From positions 3,017,879 to 3,081,878 of the forward strand of contig LMJI01000001.1 of the NCBI GenBank assembly GCA_001429255.1: a stretch of DNA of 64,000 nucleotides, written 5' to 3'. Made by a program: the position numbers and the translations under genes. The notes under the pieces were generated by a model. That model saw nothing but the letters and a program-made list of their open reading frames with translations, was not told the DNA's origin and ran no database searches. This DNA comes from Cellulomonas sp. Root930. GTDB taxonomy: Bacteria; Actinomycetota; Actinomycetes; Actinomycetales; Cellulomonadaceae. The number at the start of each line of letters is the position of its first letter. Position 1 is the stretch's first letter. Of this stretch, positions 1-15,134 are shown in pieces.

Positions 1-2
1 CG

Positions 3-845
<843 letters not shown>

Positions 846-862
846 CCAGCACGACCGTCACC

Positions 863-868
863 TAGGCT
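863..868 (+). promoter_or_regulatory. -10 box (TAGGCT) for aroQ, probably leaderless
   Basis: TAGGCT fits the actinobacterial -10 pattern TANNNT and ends 7 bases before the aroQ ATG. Transcription would then begin at or next to the start codon. No convincing -35 element is seen. Confidence 0.45.
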
Positions 869-875
869 TCCCGGC

Positions 876-1316
876 ATGTCGCGCGTCCTGGTGCTCAACG
901 GTCCCAACCTCGGTCGGCTGGGGGTGCGGGAGCCCGAGGTGTACGGCTCCGCGACGCACGCGGACCTGGTGGCGGCCGTCGCCGGCTGGGCCGACGAGCT
1001 CGGCCTCGAGGTCGAGGTGCGCCAGACCGACGACGAGTCCGTGCTGGTCGGCTGGCTGCACGAGGCCGTCGACGCGCGCGCCCACGTGGCGCTCAACCCG
1101 GCCGCGTTCACGCACTACTCGTACGCGCTGCGGGACGCCGCCGCGCAGGTCACGCAGGCGGGGCTCGTGCTCGTCGAGGTGCACCTGTCCAACCCGTACG
1201 CGCGCGAGTCCTTCCGGCACGTCTCCGTGGTCGGACCGATCGCCACGGGCACGATCGCCGGCTTCGGCGTGCACGGCTACCACCTCGCGCTCGAGGTCGT
1301 CGCCGCCCGGGTGTGA
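876..1316 (+). CDS. aroQ: Type II 3-dehydroquinate dehydratase
   Basis: Dehydrates 3-dehydroquinate to 3-dehydroshikimate, the step after AroB, in the cytosol. The 146-residue length is normal for the small dodecameric type II enzyme. Motifs in order are [19 protein letters not shown] near the N-terminus (catalytic arginine and tyrosine region), [19 protein letters not shown] in the middle, [12 protein letters not shown], and [11 protein letters not shown] near the end. The ATG at 876 places the NGPNLG motif at the expected distance from the start and sits 7 bases after a TAGGCT box. It lies 30 bases after aroB. In many relatives an aminopeptidase gene lies between aroQ and efp; none is present here. 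Confidence 0.97.
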   Translation: MSRVLVLNGPNLGRLGVREPEVYGSATHADLVAAVAGWADELGLEVEVRQTDDESVLVGWLHEAVDARAHVALNPAAFTHYSYALRDAAAQVTQAGLVLVEVHLSNPYARESFRHVSVVGPIATGTIAGFGVHGYHLALEVVAARV

Positions 1317-1338
1317 CGGCGGGCAGGTCGTCGCACGG

Positions 1339-1344
1339 TACGAT
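1339..1344 (+). promoter_or_regulatory. -10 box (TACGAT) for efp
   Basis: TACGAT fits TANNNT. Initiation about 7 bases downstream would give an efp mRNA whose first 60 bases form the strong hairpin at 1350-1409. Supported only by position and motif. Confidence 0.4.
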
Positions 1345-1349
1345 GGTCG

Positions 1350-1409
1350 GCGGTCTGCGGCCGGGGAGGCCGCGCACGCCCTGCAGGGGCCGCGCCTCCG
1401 GCGGACCGC
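1350..1409 (+). other. Stable hairpin in the efp 5' leader
   Basis: GCGGTC at 1350-1355 pairs with GACCGC at 1404-1409. Inside it, GGAGGC at 1365-1370 pairs with GCCTCC at 1394-1399, with further short GC pairs above and below. The element begins almost exactly where transcription from the TACGAT box would start and ends about 18 bases before an AGGAAG ribosome-binding sequence. A role in mRNA stability or translational control is inference. Confidence 0.4.
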
Positions 1410-1439
1410 ACAGAACTCACTCGACAGGAAGCGACGATC

Positions 1440-2003
1440 GTGGCGACCACCAACGACCTCAAGAACGGCACCGTGCTGAAGATCGACGGCCAGCTGTGGA
1501 CCGTGATCGAGTTCCAGCACGTCAAGCCCGGCAAGGGTGGCGCCTTCGTCCGCACCAAGCTGAAGAACGTCATGTCGGGCAAGGTCGTCGACCGGACGTT
1601 CAACGCCGGCCTGAAGGTCGAGACGGCGAACGTCGACAAGCGCGACATGCAGTACCTGTACAAGGACGGCACGGACTTCGTGTTCATGGACACGGACACG
1701 TACGACCAGATCCACATCCCCGAGGTCACGGTCGGCGACGTCTCGCACTTCCTCCTCGAGAACCAGAACGCGATGGTGGCGACCAACGAGGGCGTGCCGC
1801 TGTACGTCGAGCTCCCGCCGTCGGTGATCCTCGAGGTCACCTACACCGAGCCCGGCCTGCAGGGCGACCGCTCGTCGGCCGGCACCAAGCCCGCGACGCT
1901 CGAGACCGGGTACGAGATCCAGGTGCCGCTGTTCCTCGAGGCGAACACGAAGGTCAAGGTGGACACCCGCGACGGGAGCTACCTGGGCCGCGTGAGCGAC
2001 TGA
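1440..2003 (+). CDS. efp: Translation elongation factor P
   Basis: Binds stalled ribosomes between the P and E sites and promotes peptide-bond formation at polyproline stretches. The 187-residue length is standard, with an N-terminal KOW-like domain followed by two OB-fold domains. The tip loop reads PGKGGAF, with the lysine at the position modified in some bacteria. [13 protein letters not shown] and the C-terminal GSYLGRVSD are family hallmarks. The start is GTG at 1440, preceded by AGGAAG. The stop lies one base before nusB, so the two are probably co-transcribed. No modification enzyme gene is seen nearby. Confidence 0.97.
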   Translation: MATTNDLKNGTVLKIDGQLWTVIEFQHVKPGKGGAFVRTKLKNVMSGKVVDRTFNAGLKVETANVDKRDMQYLYKDGTDFVFMDTDTYDQIHIPEVTVGDVSHFLLENQNAMVATNEGVPLYVELPPSVILEVTYTEPGLQGDRSSAGTKPATLETGYEIQVPLFLEANTKVKVDTRDGSYLGRVSD

Positions 2004-2004
2004 G

Positions 2005-2421
2005 GTGGGAGCTCGCACCAAGGCCCGCAAGAGGGCCCTCGACGTCCTCTTCGAGGCCGACCAGCGCGGCGTCGACCCCGTGAGCCTGCTCGCGGACCGC
2101 ATCGCGCAGCCCGGCACGGAGGCCTCGCTGCCGCAGTACTCCGTGGACGTGGTCGAGGGCGTCATCGCCGAGCAGGACCGGATCGACGAGCTGCTGGCGA
2201 CGCACGCCCACGGCTGGACCATCGACCGGATGCCCGCGGTCGACCGTGCCCTGCTGCGCATCGGGACGTGGGAGATCCTCTTCAACGACGACGTCCCCGA
2301 CGCGGTCGCCGTGGACGAGGCCGTCGAGCTGGCGCGGTCGCTCTCCACGGACGACTCGCCGCAGTTCGTCAACGGCCTCCTCGGCCGCATCGTCGACCTC
2401 AAGCCGACGCTGCTCGCCTGA
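2005..2421 (+). CDS. nusB: Transcription antitermination factor NusB
   Basis: All-alpha RNA-binding protein that joins NusE (ribosomal protein S10) on boxA RNA, mainly for rRNA antitermination. It has 138 residues. The basic N-terminal helix KARKRALDVLFEADQRG and the C-terminal AVDRALLRIGTWEILF and VAVDEAVELARSLSTDDSPQFVNGLLGRI segments are diagnostic. The GTG at 2005 follows the efp stop by one base, so translation is probably coupled. A GC-rich hairpin 12 bases after the stop ends the unit. Confidence 0.96.
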   Translation: MGARTKARKRALDVLFEADQRGVDPVSLLADRIAQPGTEASLPQYSVDVVEGVIAEQDRIDELLATHAHGWTIDRMPAVDRALLRIGTWEILFNDDVPDAVAVDEAVELARSLSTDDSPQFVNGLLGRIVDLKPTLLA

Positions 2422-2433
2422 CCTGCTGTCGAC

Positions 2434-2461
2434 GCCCGCGCACCCCCAGGGGAGCGCGGGC
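2434..2461 (+). terminator. Hairpin terminator after nusB
   Basis: GCCCGCGC (2434-2441) and GCGCGGGC (2454-2461) form a perfect 8-bp stem, extended inward by CCCC/GGGG. There is no U-tract, as is common for terminators in high-GC actinobacteria. It sits directly after the nusB stop. Confidence 0.6.
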
Positions 2462-2466
2462 AGGGT

Positions 2467-2742
2467 GTGCTCGACCCCGCCATCACCTCCGACGTCGCCA
2501 AGGCCGCCTTCCTGGCCGGTCAGTCGCCCTGCATCGTCACAGGGCAGTCGTCCGCGGGTTCTCGGCCGCAGGCGCCGACGGCGCGCCGATGCCCTCGATC
2601 CCGCAGATGTCCGTCGTCTGGACGCTCTGGGGCGGCTCGGAGCACCTGGTCATCTCGCGCCAGCGGAGAGGCGCACCGCCTGTGGGACGAGATGGTGGCG
2701 AGCATCGCCGCGGCGATCGCGCCGGGCGCGCTCGAGCAGTAG
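2467..2742 (+). pseudogene. Decayed remnant of a sugar ABC transporter solute-binding protein
   Basis: No single frame gives a sensible protein, but three pieces in two frames read like the C-terminal half of a maltose-type extracellular solute-binding protein. The first piece (from 2467) contains AKAAFLAGQSPCIVTG, which resembles the family's FLAGKSPFIVTGPWN segment. From about 2541 another frame reads VVRGFSAAGADGAPMP and then SIPQMSVVWTLWG, resembling the conserved GxPMPxIPQMxxVWxPWG region. From about 2668 the first frame resumes with RLWDEMVASIAAAI and a TAG stop. About 150 residues normally between pieces one and two are missing, so an internal deletion plus at least one frameshift is inferred. 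The N-terminal half and signal peptide are absent. Confidence 0.6.
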
Positions 2743-2754
2743 GCGCGTCCCGGC

Positions 2755-5049
2755 TCAGACGCGGCGGGGGACGGCCGTCAGCCGGGCCCCGTCGCGGCCG
2801 GAGATCGGCGTCGGCACGCTGAGGGACCGCAGGCGAGCCGGCTCGGGGACGATGGCCATCGCGCCCGTGGTCGGCCGCGGACCGCGGACCGGGAGGTTCG
2901 GGGCAGCCCGGCCGAGGAAGTTGCCCTGCACGCGGGTCACCCCCATCTCGGCGAGCGCGGTGAGCTGCAGGGGCGTCTCGACGCCCTCCGCGACGATCCC
3001 GAGCCCGTGGGTCTGCGCGAGGGCGACGATCGCCCGCACCACGCCGCGGCCCCGCTCGGAGCCCATGTCCCGCACGAACGAGCGGTCGATCTTCAGCTCG
3101 TCGACGGGCAGCCGGGCGATCCGCGCCAGCGAGCTGTAGCCGGTCCCGAAGTCGTCGACCGCGATCCGAGCACCGCGGGCCCGCAGCTCGGAGAGCACGG
3201 GGACGGCGGACGACGTCCGCACGAGGGCGCTCTCGGTGATCTCCAGGGTGAGGTGCTCCCAGAAGGCGTCGCCCCAGGCGGTCTCGATCTGCTCGAGGGC
3301 GTCGGGCTCGGCCAGCTGGCGTGCCGCGACGTTGACCGACACGGGCATCTGGAACCGCTCGAGCGCACGTCGGGCCTGGCGCAGCACCTCGAGCCCGATG
3401 GGCACGATCAGGCCCGACTCCTCGGCCAGCTCGAGCCAGTCCGCCGGGAGGATGAGGTGGCCGTGGTGGTCCCACCGCGCGAGCGCCTCGACCTGGACGA
3501 TCTCGAGCGACTCGGCGTCCACGATCGGCTGGAAGTAGGCGGTGAAATGACCGTCGGCCACCGCCGCCTCGAGCGCGGCCCGCTGGTGCCGCTCCGCCTC
3601 GACCCGGCGGCGGAGCGCCCGGTCGAAGACCCGGAACCCGGACCGCGAGCGCTTGGCCTCGAGCATCGCGGTGTCGGCGTGCCGGACCAGGGCGTCGGCG
3701 TCCACGACGTCGCCGGGCAGCCAGGTGGCCACGCCGACGGTGAGGCGCGCAGGTCGGCTCCCACCCGCGCGGTCGATGAACCCCTCCCGGATCGCGCGGG
3801 CGATCGCGACGAGATCCACGTCCTGGGGCGCCCGGGCGAGCACGATGACGAACTCGTCGCCGCCCACCCGCCCGACGTACGCCTCGTGGTCCGAGAGCGC
3901 GTTGCGCAGGTAGTCGGCGACGCGGACGAGCAGCGCGTCCCCGTGGGCGTGACCGAAGGAGTCGTTGACCCGCTTGAACCCGTCGAGGTCGCAGTAGACG
4001 AGGGAGACCCGCGTGCGCTCGACGTTCGCCCGCTCGAGGGTGGCCAGGAGGTGCTCCTCGACCGCCCGGCGGTTGGGCAGGCGCGTCAGCGGGTCGGCGA
4101 AGGCCGTCGTGTGCAGCCGCTCGCTCAGCTGGTAGCGCTCGGCCGCCGCGGAGACGATCTGGGCGAGGTCGATGAGGAAGGTCCGCGCCGCCGGGGGGTG
4201 CTCGACCTTGTCGGACGAGAACAGCTCGGTGACGAAGCGGTCGCGGGCGATCGGCCGCAGCGATCCCTCGATGCTGGGGTCGCGCAGGATCGTCCGTGCC
4301 TCGTCGCGCGCGGTGACGAGCAGACCGTCGGCGTCCTTGACGAACCAGGCGGAGTTGGCGAGCCGGGCCAGGGCGTCACGCATCTGGTGCTGACGGACGG
4401 CCGCGTCCTGGGCGTCGCGCAACCGGTAGAGCGCGAGCACCTCGATGCCGACGGCGAGCGGGATGGCCCACAGCGCGGCGCACATGGCACCGAACGTGTA
4501 GTCGCGGACCAGCACGCCGGCGGTGAAGATGGCGAGCGACTCGGCGCCGGCGATGACGAGCAGCAGGCCGAAGGCGGTCAGCCGGGTCCGGCCCACCGCG
4601 ACCACGACATAGGACACGACGACGGCCGTGGGTGCGAGCAGCAGCGCGGCCGAGAGCACGTCGGCGTCGGCGACGTAGCTGTCGAGAGGCACCCACCAGA
4701 GGCCCGCCCGTGCGACGAAGAGGGCGATCGTGGCCCAGAGCCAGTACCGGGTCTTCGGACCACCGGCGATGGCCCGCGTGGCGGGGATCGCGATCACGAG
4801 GAAGCCGGCGACGAGCTGCGCGTGGACGAAGACGAGGACGTCGCGCACGGTTCCGGGCGTGGTCAGCGCGAACAGTCCACCGGCCAGGAGCACCAGGGCC
4901 ATGTGGATCGACCAGGCGAGGGACCAGGCGGCGCTGGCCGGCCGAACCTCACCGCGCCACCACACCCACTGGAGCACGCAGAAGCCACCGACCAGGCCCG
5001 CGGCGAGGAGCTGCAGCACAGTGACCCATGTAGGAACGGTTCCGAGCAC
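2755..5049 (-). CDS. Membrane-bound GGDEF-EAL cyclic-di-GMP protein
   Basis: Probable bifunctional cyclic-di-GMP enzyme. Residues 1 to about 210 contain some six to eight hydrophobic segments, making an integral membrane sensor of unknown ligand. A linker leads to a GGDEF domain with intact GGDEF at residues 396-400 but no RxxD inhibitory site just upstream. The EAL domain keeps EAL at 521-523, the asparagine of SVNVAARQL, LEITES, DDFGTGYSSL at 632-641, LKIDRSF and AEGVET, so the phosphodiesterase looks competent. The open frame extends about 219 codons upstream, but that part is arginine/serine-rich shadow sequence lying over pyrR. The GTG at 5049 just before the first hydrophobic segment is preferred (764 residues), though the exact start is uncertain. 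It is divergent from the pyrimidine operon. Confidence 0.9.
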   Translation of the reverse strand: MLGTVPTWVTVLQLLAAGLVGGFCVLQWVWWRGEVRPASAAWSLAWSIHMALVLLAGGLFALTTPGTVRDVLVFVHAQLVAGFLVIAIPATRAIAGGPKTRYWLWATIALFVARAGLWWVPLDSYVADADVLSAALLLAPTAVVVSYVVVAVGRTRLTAFGLLLVIAGAESLAIFTAGVLVRDYTFGAMCAALWAIPLAVGIEVLALYRLRDAQDAAVRQHQMRDALARLANSAWFVKDADGLLVTARDEARTILRDPSIEGSLRPIARDRFVTELFSSDKVEHPPAARTFLIDLAQIVSAAAERYQLSERLHTTAFADPLTRLPNRRAVEEHLLATLERANVERTRVSLVYCDLDGFKRVNDSFGHAHGDALLVRVADYLRNALSDHEAYVGRVGGDEFVIVLARAPQDVDLVAIARAIREGFIDRAGGSRPARLTVGVATWLPGDVVDADALVRHADTAMLEAKRSRSGFRVFDRALRRRVEAERHQRAALEAAVADGHFTAYFQPIVDAESLEIVQVEALARWDHHGHLILPADWLELAEESGLIVPIGLEVLRQARRALERFQMPVSVNVAARQLAEPDALEQIETAWGDAFWEHLTLEITESALVRTSSAVPVLSELRARGARIAVDDFGTGYSSLARIARLPVDELKIDRSFVRDMGSERGRGVVRAIVALAQTHGLGIVAEGVETPLQLTALAEMGVTRVQGNFLGRAAPNLPVRGPRPTTGAMAIVPEPARLRSLSVPTPISGRDGARLTAVPRRV

Positions 5050-5164
5050 GATGGGGGCATCGTCACATAGTTGCCTCGGGATGACGTGGCATCCGGGTGA
5101 TGGAGGTGCGTTCCCGCACGTGGCACGTGATGGACGTCGCGTCGGGCGGACCGTTCCCGGGAGG

Positions 5165-5170
5165 TAGGGT
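5165..5170 (+). promoter_or_regulatory. -10 box (TAGGGT) of the pyr operon
   Basis: TAGGGT fits TANNNT and lies 17 bases before the PyrR-binding hairpin, so the hairpin would be near the 5' end of the operon mRNA. The -35 region is not obvious. Confidence 0.4.
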
Positions 5171-5187
5171 GAGCGCCGCAGAGACAT

Positions 5188-6836
<1,649 letters not shown>

Positions 6837-6840
<4 letters not shown>

Positions 6841-8159
6841 CGAGGAACTACCTGCTGCGGGACGTCAGCCCGCTCGGCGACGGCACGACCGACGTGCTGC
6901 TCGCCGACGGCGTGATCGCGGCGATCGGCCCGGACGCCGAGGCGCAGGCCGGTCCCGACCCGGTGATCATCAACGGCAGCGGGCTGATCCTGCTGCCCGG
7001 CCTCGTCGACCTGCACACGCACCTGCGCGAGCCGGGCCGGGAGGACGCCGAGACGGTCCGCTCCGGCACGCGCGCCGCCGCGATGGGCGGGTTCACGGCC
7101 GTGCACGCGATGGCGAACACGACCCCGACGCAGGACACCGCGGGCGTCGTCGAGCAGGTCTGGCGGCTCGGCCGGGACGCCGGCTGGGTGGACGTGCGAC
7201 CGATCGGAGCCGTCACGGTCGGCCTCGAGGGCGAGCGGCTGGCGGAGCTCGGTGCCATGGCCGAGTCGGCGGCGCAGGTCCGGGTGTTCTCCGACGACGG
7301 CAAGTGCGTGCACGACCCGGTCGTGATGCGGCGCGCCCTGGAGTACGTCAAGGCGTTCGACGGCGTCATCGCGCAGCACGCGCAGGAGCCCCGGCTGACC
7401 GAGGGCGCCCAGATGCACGAGGGCGTGGTCTCCGCCGAGCTGGGTCTGGCCGGCTGGCCCGCGGTCGCGGAGGAGGCGATCATCGCCCGCGACGTGCTGC
7501 TCGCCGAGCACGTGGGCTCGCGGCTGCACGTCTGCCACCTGTCCACGGCCGGCTCGGTCGAGATCATCCGCTGGGCCAAGTCCCGGGGCATCGACGTCAC
7601 CGCCGAGGTCACCCCGCACCACCTCATGCTCACCGACGAGCTCGCGCGCGGGTACGACCCGGTGTTCAAGGTCAACCCGCCCCTGCGCACGCAGCGGGAC
7701 GTCGAGGCCGTCCGCGAGGGGCTGGCCGACGGCACGATCGACATCGTCGCCACCGACCACGCGCCGCACACCCGCGAGGACAAGGACTGCGAGTGGGGCG
7801 CGGCGGCCTTCGGCATGACCGGGCTCGAGACCGCGCTGTCGGTCGTCCAGGAGACGATGGTCGACACCGGCCGCATGACCTGGGCCGACGTCGCCCGGGT
7901 GCTCTCGACCACCCCGGCGCGGATCGGTCGCGTCGGTGACCACGGTCGGCCGATCGCCGTGGGGGAGCCCGCCAACCTCACGCTGGTCGATCCGGGCATC
8001 CGCCGGACCGTGGTGCCCGAGGAGCAGGCGACGCAGAGCGTGAACTCGCCGTTCCGCGGCCGCGAGCTGTCCGGCTGCGTCATCGCGACGTGGCTGCGCG
8101 GCCGCGCGACGGTGATGGACGGGTCGGCGTGCGACGAGAGCGTGGTGGTCAGCTCGTGA
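6837..8159 (+). CDS. pyrC: Dihydroorotase
   Basis: Zinc amidohydrolase that cyclises N-carbamoylaspartate to dihydroorotate. It is 440 residues long, the class I size. [10 protein letters not shown] holds the first metal histidines, [10 protein letters not shown] the later histidine, and [12 protein letters not shown] the catalytic aspartate. The GTG at 6837 overlaps the pyrB stop by four bases. The next enzyme, dihydroorotate dehydrogenase (pyrD), is not in this operon or window, nor is pyrE, so both must be elsewhere. Confidence 0.97.
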
Positions 8160-8689
8160 CCCGCCAGGCGGTCTCGACGGTCGTCCTCGTCCTGGTCGTG
8201 ATCGTGGTGTTCTGGGGCATGCGCGCCGGCTGGCGGGCCCGCACCCGGCGGTCGTCCACGCTGGTGCCCGCGCTCCCGGCCGCCCCCGCCGTGCTGGGTG
8301 CCGAGCGGCTCGGGCCGGTGGAGGCGACCTACGTGTCGACCACCCGGGCGGGGGACTGGCTCGACCGGGTCACCGCCGAGGGCCTCGGGGTGCGCAGCCC
8401 CGCGCAGATCAGCGTCTTCGACGCCGGGGTGCGGATCACCCGCCAGGGCGCGACCGACCTCTTCGTGCCGGCGTCGGCCGTGCGCAGCGCGACCGGTGCG
8501 CCCGGCATGGCCGGCAAGGTCGTCGGGGGAGAGGGCCTCGTCGTCCTCACCTGGCAGGCCGACACCGACGACCCGCGCGGCCTGGACACCGGCCTGCGAC
8601 CCAAGCACGCGGCGGACCGCGAGCGGCTCATCGACGCACTGACCACCTTGACCTCGGGCACCGCGCCCGCGCAGGAGGAGAACTCATGA
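8156..8689 (+). CDS. PH-like domain membrane protein of the pyr operon
   Basis: A 177-residue protein with one N-terminal membrane segment ([17 protein letters not shown], about residues 6-22), a basic stop-transfer RARTRRS, and a cytosolic domain of alternating beta-strand-like stretches that fits the bacterial PH-like fold. It has no catalytic motif. The GTG at 8156 overlaps the pyrC stop by four bases and its own stop overlaps the carA ATG, so it is tightly embedded in the operon. Small proteins of this kind sit between pyrC and carA in many actinobacteria. Its function is unknown; a role in pyrimidine synthesis is only suggested by position. Confidence 0.8.
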   Translation: MTRQAVSTVVLVLVVIVVFWGMRAGWRARTRRSSTLVPALPAAPAVLGAERLGPVEATYVSTTRAGDWLDRVTAEGLGVRSPAQISVFDAGVRITRQGATDLFVPASAVRSATGAPGMAGKVVGGEGLVVLTWQADTDDPRGLDTGLRPKHAADRERLIDALTTLTSGTAPAQEENS

Positions 8690-9842
8690 CCGACGCAGTG
8701 CTCGTTCTCGAGGACGGCCGGACGTTCACCGGCCGCCCCTACGGCGCCGAGGGCTCGACGCTGGGCGAGATCGTCTTCAACACCGGCATGACCGGCTACC
8801 AGGAGACGCTCACCGACCCGTCGTACCACCGCCAGATCGTCGTCATGACGGCCCCGCACATCGGGAACACCGGCGTGAACGACGAGGACGACGAGTCGGC
8901 GCGGATCTGGGTGGCCGGCTACGTGGTGCGCGACCCCGCGCGCCGCGCCTCGAACTGGCGGTCGGTCCGCACGCTCGACGACGACCTCGTCGCGCAGGAC
9001 ATCGTCGGCATCAGCGAGATCGACACCCGTGCCCTCACGCGTCACCTGCGGGAGCGCGGTGTCATGCGGGCCGGGATCTTCTCGGGGGCCGCGCTGCTGG
9101 ACGAGAACGGCGAGCGCAGGCCCGACGACGAGCTGCTGGACGACGTCCTGGCCGCGCCCGCGATGGTCGGCGCCGACCTGGCCGGCGAGGTGTCCACCGA
9201 CGCCGCCTACGTGGTCGAGCCGATCGGGGAGCACGTCGCCACGGTGGCCGCCGTCGACCTCGGCATCAAGGCCATGACGCCGCAGCGACTGGCCGAGCGC
9301 GGCGTGCGGGTCCACGTGCTGCCCTCGACCGCGACCATCGACGAGGTCCTGGCGACCTCGCCCGACGGCGTCTTCTTCTCGAACGGGCCCGGCGACCCCG
9401 CCGCGGCGACGCACGAGATCGACCTGCTGCGGGACGTGCTCGACCGGCGGATCCCGTTCTTCGGCATCTGCTACGGCAACCAGCTGCTGGGCCGCGCGCT
9501 CGGCTACGGCACCTACAAGCTGGGCTACGGCCACCGCGGCGTGAACCAGCCGGTGATGGACCGGGCGACCGGCAAGGTGGAGATCACCGCCCATAACCAC
9601 GGGTTCGCGGTCGACGCGCCCCTGGACGGCGAGTCCGTCGCGCCGCACGACGGCGGTCGCTACGGCCGGGTGGTCGTCAGCCACGTCGACCTCAACGACG
9701 ACGTGGTCGAGGGCCTGCGAGCGCTCGACCTGCCGGCCTTCTCGGTGCAGTACCACCCGGAGGCCGCCGCCGGCCCGCACGACGCCGCGTACCTCTTCGA
9801 CCGGTTCCTCGATCTCATGACCGCACAGAAGGGTGCTGCCTG

Positions 9843-9843
<1 letters not shown>
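8686..9843 (+). CDS. carA: Carbamoyl-phosphate synthase, small (glutaminase) subunit
   Basis: Releases ammonia from glutamine and channels it to CarB for carbamoyl phosphate synthesis, feeding both UMP and arginine. It has 385 residues: an N-terminal CarA-specific domain ([32 protein letters not shown]) and a class I glutamine amidotransferase domain with the nucleophile in [12 protein letters not shown] and the His-Glu pair in [16 protein letters not shown] replaces the commoner GICLGH around the nucleophile. The start is ATG at 8686 with GGAGGAG upstream. It overlaps the genes on both sides. Confidence 0.97.
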
Positions 9844-13177
<3,334 letters not shown>

Positions 13178-13181
<4 letters not shown>

Positions 13182-14023
13182 CCGCCCCGTTCGGGGCGCG
13201 ACTGGCGGCCGCCATGGAGGCCCACGGGCCGCTGTGCGTCGGCATCGACCCGCACACGAGCCTGCTGGACGCGTGGGGCCTGCCGGACGACGCCTCCGGG
13301 CTGCGGCGGTTCGCCCTGACCGTGCTCGAGGCGGTCGGGGGCCAGGTGGCCGCCGTCAAGCCGCAGGCGGCGTTCTTCGAGCGGCACGGCTCCGCCGGGG
13401 TCGCGGTGCTCGAGGAGGTCGTCGCGGCCGGACGGGAGACCGGCACGCTGGTCATCGTCGACGCCAAGCGCGGGGACATCGGCTCGACCATGGGCGCGTA
13501 CGCCGACGCGTTCCTCCGCGACGGCTCCCCGCTCGCCGGGGACGCGCTCACCGTGTCGCCGTACCTCGGGTTCGGGTCGCTCGATCCTGCCGTCGACCTC
13601 GCGCTCTCGACCGGGCGGGGTCTGTTCGTCCTGTGCCTGACGTCCAACAAGGAGGGCCACGAGGTCCAGCACGCGCGCACCCAGGACGGCGACACCGTCG
13701 CTGCCGTCGTGGCGGCGCGAGCGGCTGCCCTGAACGCGGGCGCGGTGCCGATGGGGTCGGTCGGGCTGGTCGTGGGCGCGACGATCGGTGACGCGGCGTC
13801 CCGCACCGGCGTGGACCTGGCCGCCGTGAACGGCCCGCTGCTGGCCCCCGGCGTGGGTGCCCAGGGTGCTGGCCCGCGCGAGCTGGCCCAGGTCTTCGGC
13901 TCCGCACGAGGTCAGGTGCTGGCGTCCTCGTCGCGCGGCGTGCTCGTCGCAGGCCCCTCCGTCCCGGCGCTGCGGGCAGCTGCCCGGCAGGCCTCGGACG
14001 AGGCGGCTGCGGCGTTGTCCTGA
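13178..14023 (+). CDS. pyrF: Orotidine 5'-phosphate decarboxylase (type 2)
   Basis: Decarboxylates OMP to UMP, the last step of the pathway. It has 281 residues, longer than the E. coli form and typical of the actinobacterial type 2 enzyme. Conserved segments are CVGIDPH near the start, [15 protein letters not shown], and the catalytic [14 protein letters not shown] with its Lys-Asp charge network. [12 protein letters not shown] and LAPGVGAQG complete the phosphate-binding end. The GTG at 13178 overlaps the carB stop by four bases. It is the last gene of the pyr operon. Confidence 0.97.
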
Positions 14024-14167
14024 GCTCGACGGGCTGTGTCGGTGCAGGTCGTGGGCGGCTGGACGCGCGTCCGCATTGCCGATGAGGGTGTCGCTCGCTA
14101 GTTTCGTTGTCACGATCCCGCGCACTTCCACGTGGGTCGCCGGCCCACTGACGAGAAGGTGACGCGC

Positions 14168-14479
14168 GTGGCACTCCCTCCGCTGACTCCCGAACAACGA
14201 GCGGCAGCGCTCCAGAAGGCCGCCGCCGCCCGGCAGGCCCGCGCTGAGGTCAAGAACCGCCTCAAGTACTCGCAGGGAACCCTCTCCGAGGTGATCGCGC
14301 AGGGGCAGGCGGACGAGACGATCGGCAAGCTCAAGGTCCTCGCGCTCCTCGAGTCCCTGCCTGGCGTGGGCAAGGTCAAGGCGCGTGCGATCATCTCCGA
14401 GATCGGAATCTCCGAGACGCGTCGCGTGCGCGGTCTCGGGCCGCACCAGGTGAAGGCTCTCGTCGACCGCTTCGGGTGA
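14168..14479 (+). CDS. mihF: Actinobacterial integration host factor (mIHF)
   Basis: Small nucleoid-associated DNA-binding protein unrelated to E. coli IHF, known in mycobacteria and Streptomyces. It has 103 residues: a lysine/arginine-rich N-terminal helix ([21 protein letters not shown]), then [22 protein letters not shown], a helix-two-turns-helix-like segment that contacts the DNA backbone, and [18 protein letters not shown]. The GTG at 14168 is preferred over an in-frame start 12 codons upstream, because it gives the conserved [14 protein letters not shown] start. It is followed 43 bases later by gmk, the usual neighbour. Confidence 0.95.
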   Translation: MALPPLTPEQRAAALQKAAAARQARAEVKNRLKYSQGTLSEVIAQGQADETIGKLKVLALLESLPGVGKVKARAIISEIGISETRRVRGLGPHQVKALVDRFG

Positions 14480-14522
14480 CGTCGGGGCCGCGCCGCGCAT
14501 CTCGAGGAGCACCGCGCCACCC

Positions 14523-15092
14523 ATGACGACGACGCCAGCCCGGTTGACCGTTCTCGCCGGACCGACCGCCGTCGGCAAGGGCACCGTGTCCGCCGACGTC
14601 CGGACCCGCTATCCCGAGGTCTGGTTGTCGGTGTCCGCCACCACGAGGCCCCCTCGGCCCGGCGAGGTCGACGGGGTCCACTACCTCTTCGTGACGGGCG
14701 ACGAGTTCGACGCCATGGTCGAGCGCGGCGACCTGCTCGAGTGGGCGGTCGTGCACGGGCGCAACCGGTACGGCACGCCGCGGAAGCCGGTCGAGGAGCG
14801 GCTGGCCGCGGGGTTGCCGGCGCTCCTGGAGATCGACCTCCAGGGTGCGCGGCAGGTCCGCGAGTCGATGCCCGACGCGCACTTCGTCTTTCTCGCGCCC
14901 CCCTCGTTCGCGGAGCTCGAGCGTCGGCTGGTCGGCCGGGGGACCGAGGACGCGGAGGAGCGGGAGCGGCGCCTCGAGACCGCGCGCGTCGAGCTCGCCG
15001 CGGAGGCCGAGTTCGACCAGGTGATCGTCAACGACGACGTCCACCGGGCCACCGACGAGCTGGTCCGCGGGATGGGCATCGCGACCAGGTAG
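14523..15092 (+). CDS. gmk: Guanylate kinase
   Basis: Phosphorylates GMP to GDP, cytosolic. It has 189 residues. The P-loop GPTAVGKGT is a slight variant of the usual GPSGVGKST. The GMP-binding region [21 protein letters not shown] is intact, and [22 protein letters not shown] covers the lid and adenine-binding end. The start is ATG at 14523. The conserved actinobacterial order mihF-gmk-rpoZ-coaBC-metK is kept. The stop codon TAG is also the beginning of the TAGGAT box for rpoZ. Confidence 0.96.
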   Translation: MTTTPARLTVLAGPTAVGKGTVSADVRTRYPEVWLSVSATTRPPRPGEVDGVHYLFVTGDEFDAMVERGDLLEWAVVHGRNRYGTPRKPVEERLAAGLPALLEIDLQGARQVRESMPDAHFVFLAPPSFAELERRLVGRGTEDAEERERRLETARVELAAEAEFDQVIVNDDVHRATDELVRGMGIATR

Positions 15093-15095
15093 GAT
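15090..15095 (+). promoter_or_regulatory. -10 box (TAGGAT) for rpoZ
   Basis: TAGGAT fits TANNNT and begins with the stop codon of gmk. Initiation about 7 bases later would give an rpoZ leader of about 33 bases. Motif-only evidence. Confidence 0.4.
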
Positions 15096-15134
15096 GGGGC
15101 CAGCCCCAACCCCTTTCACGTACGGGAGATCACC

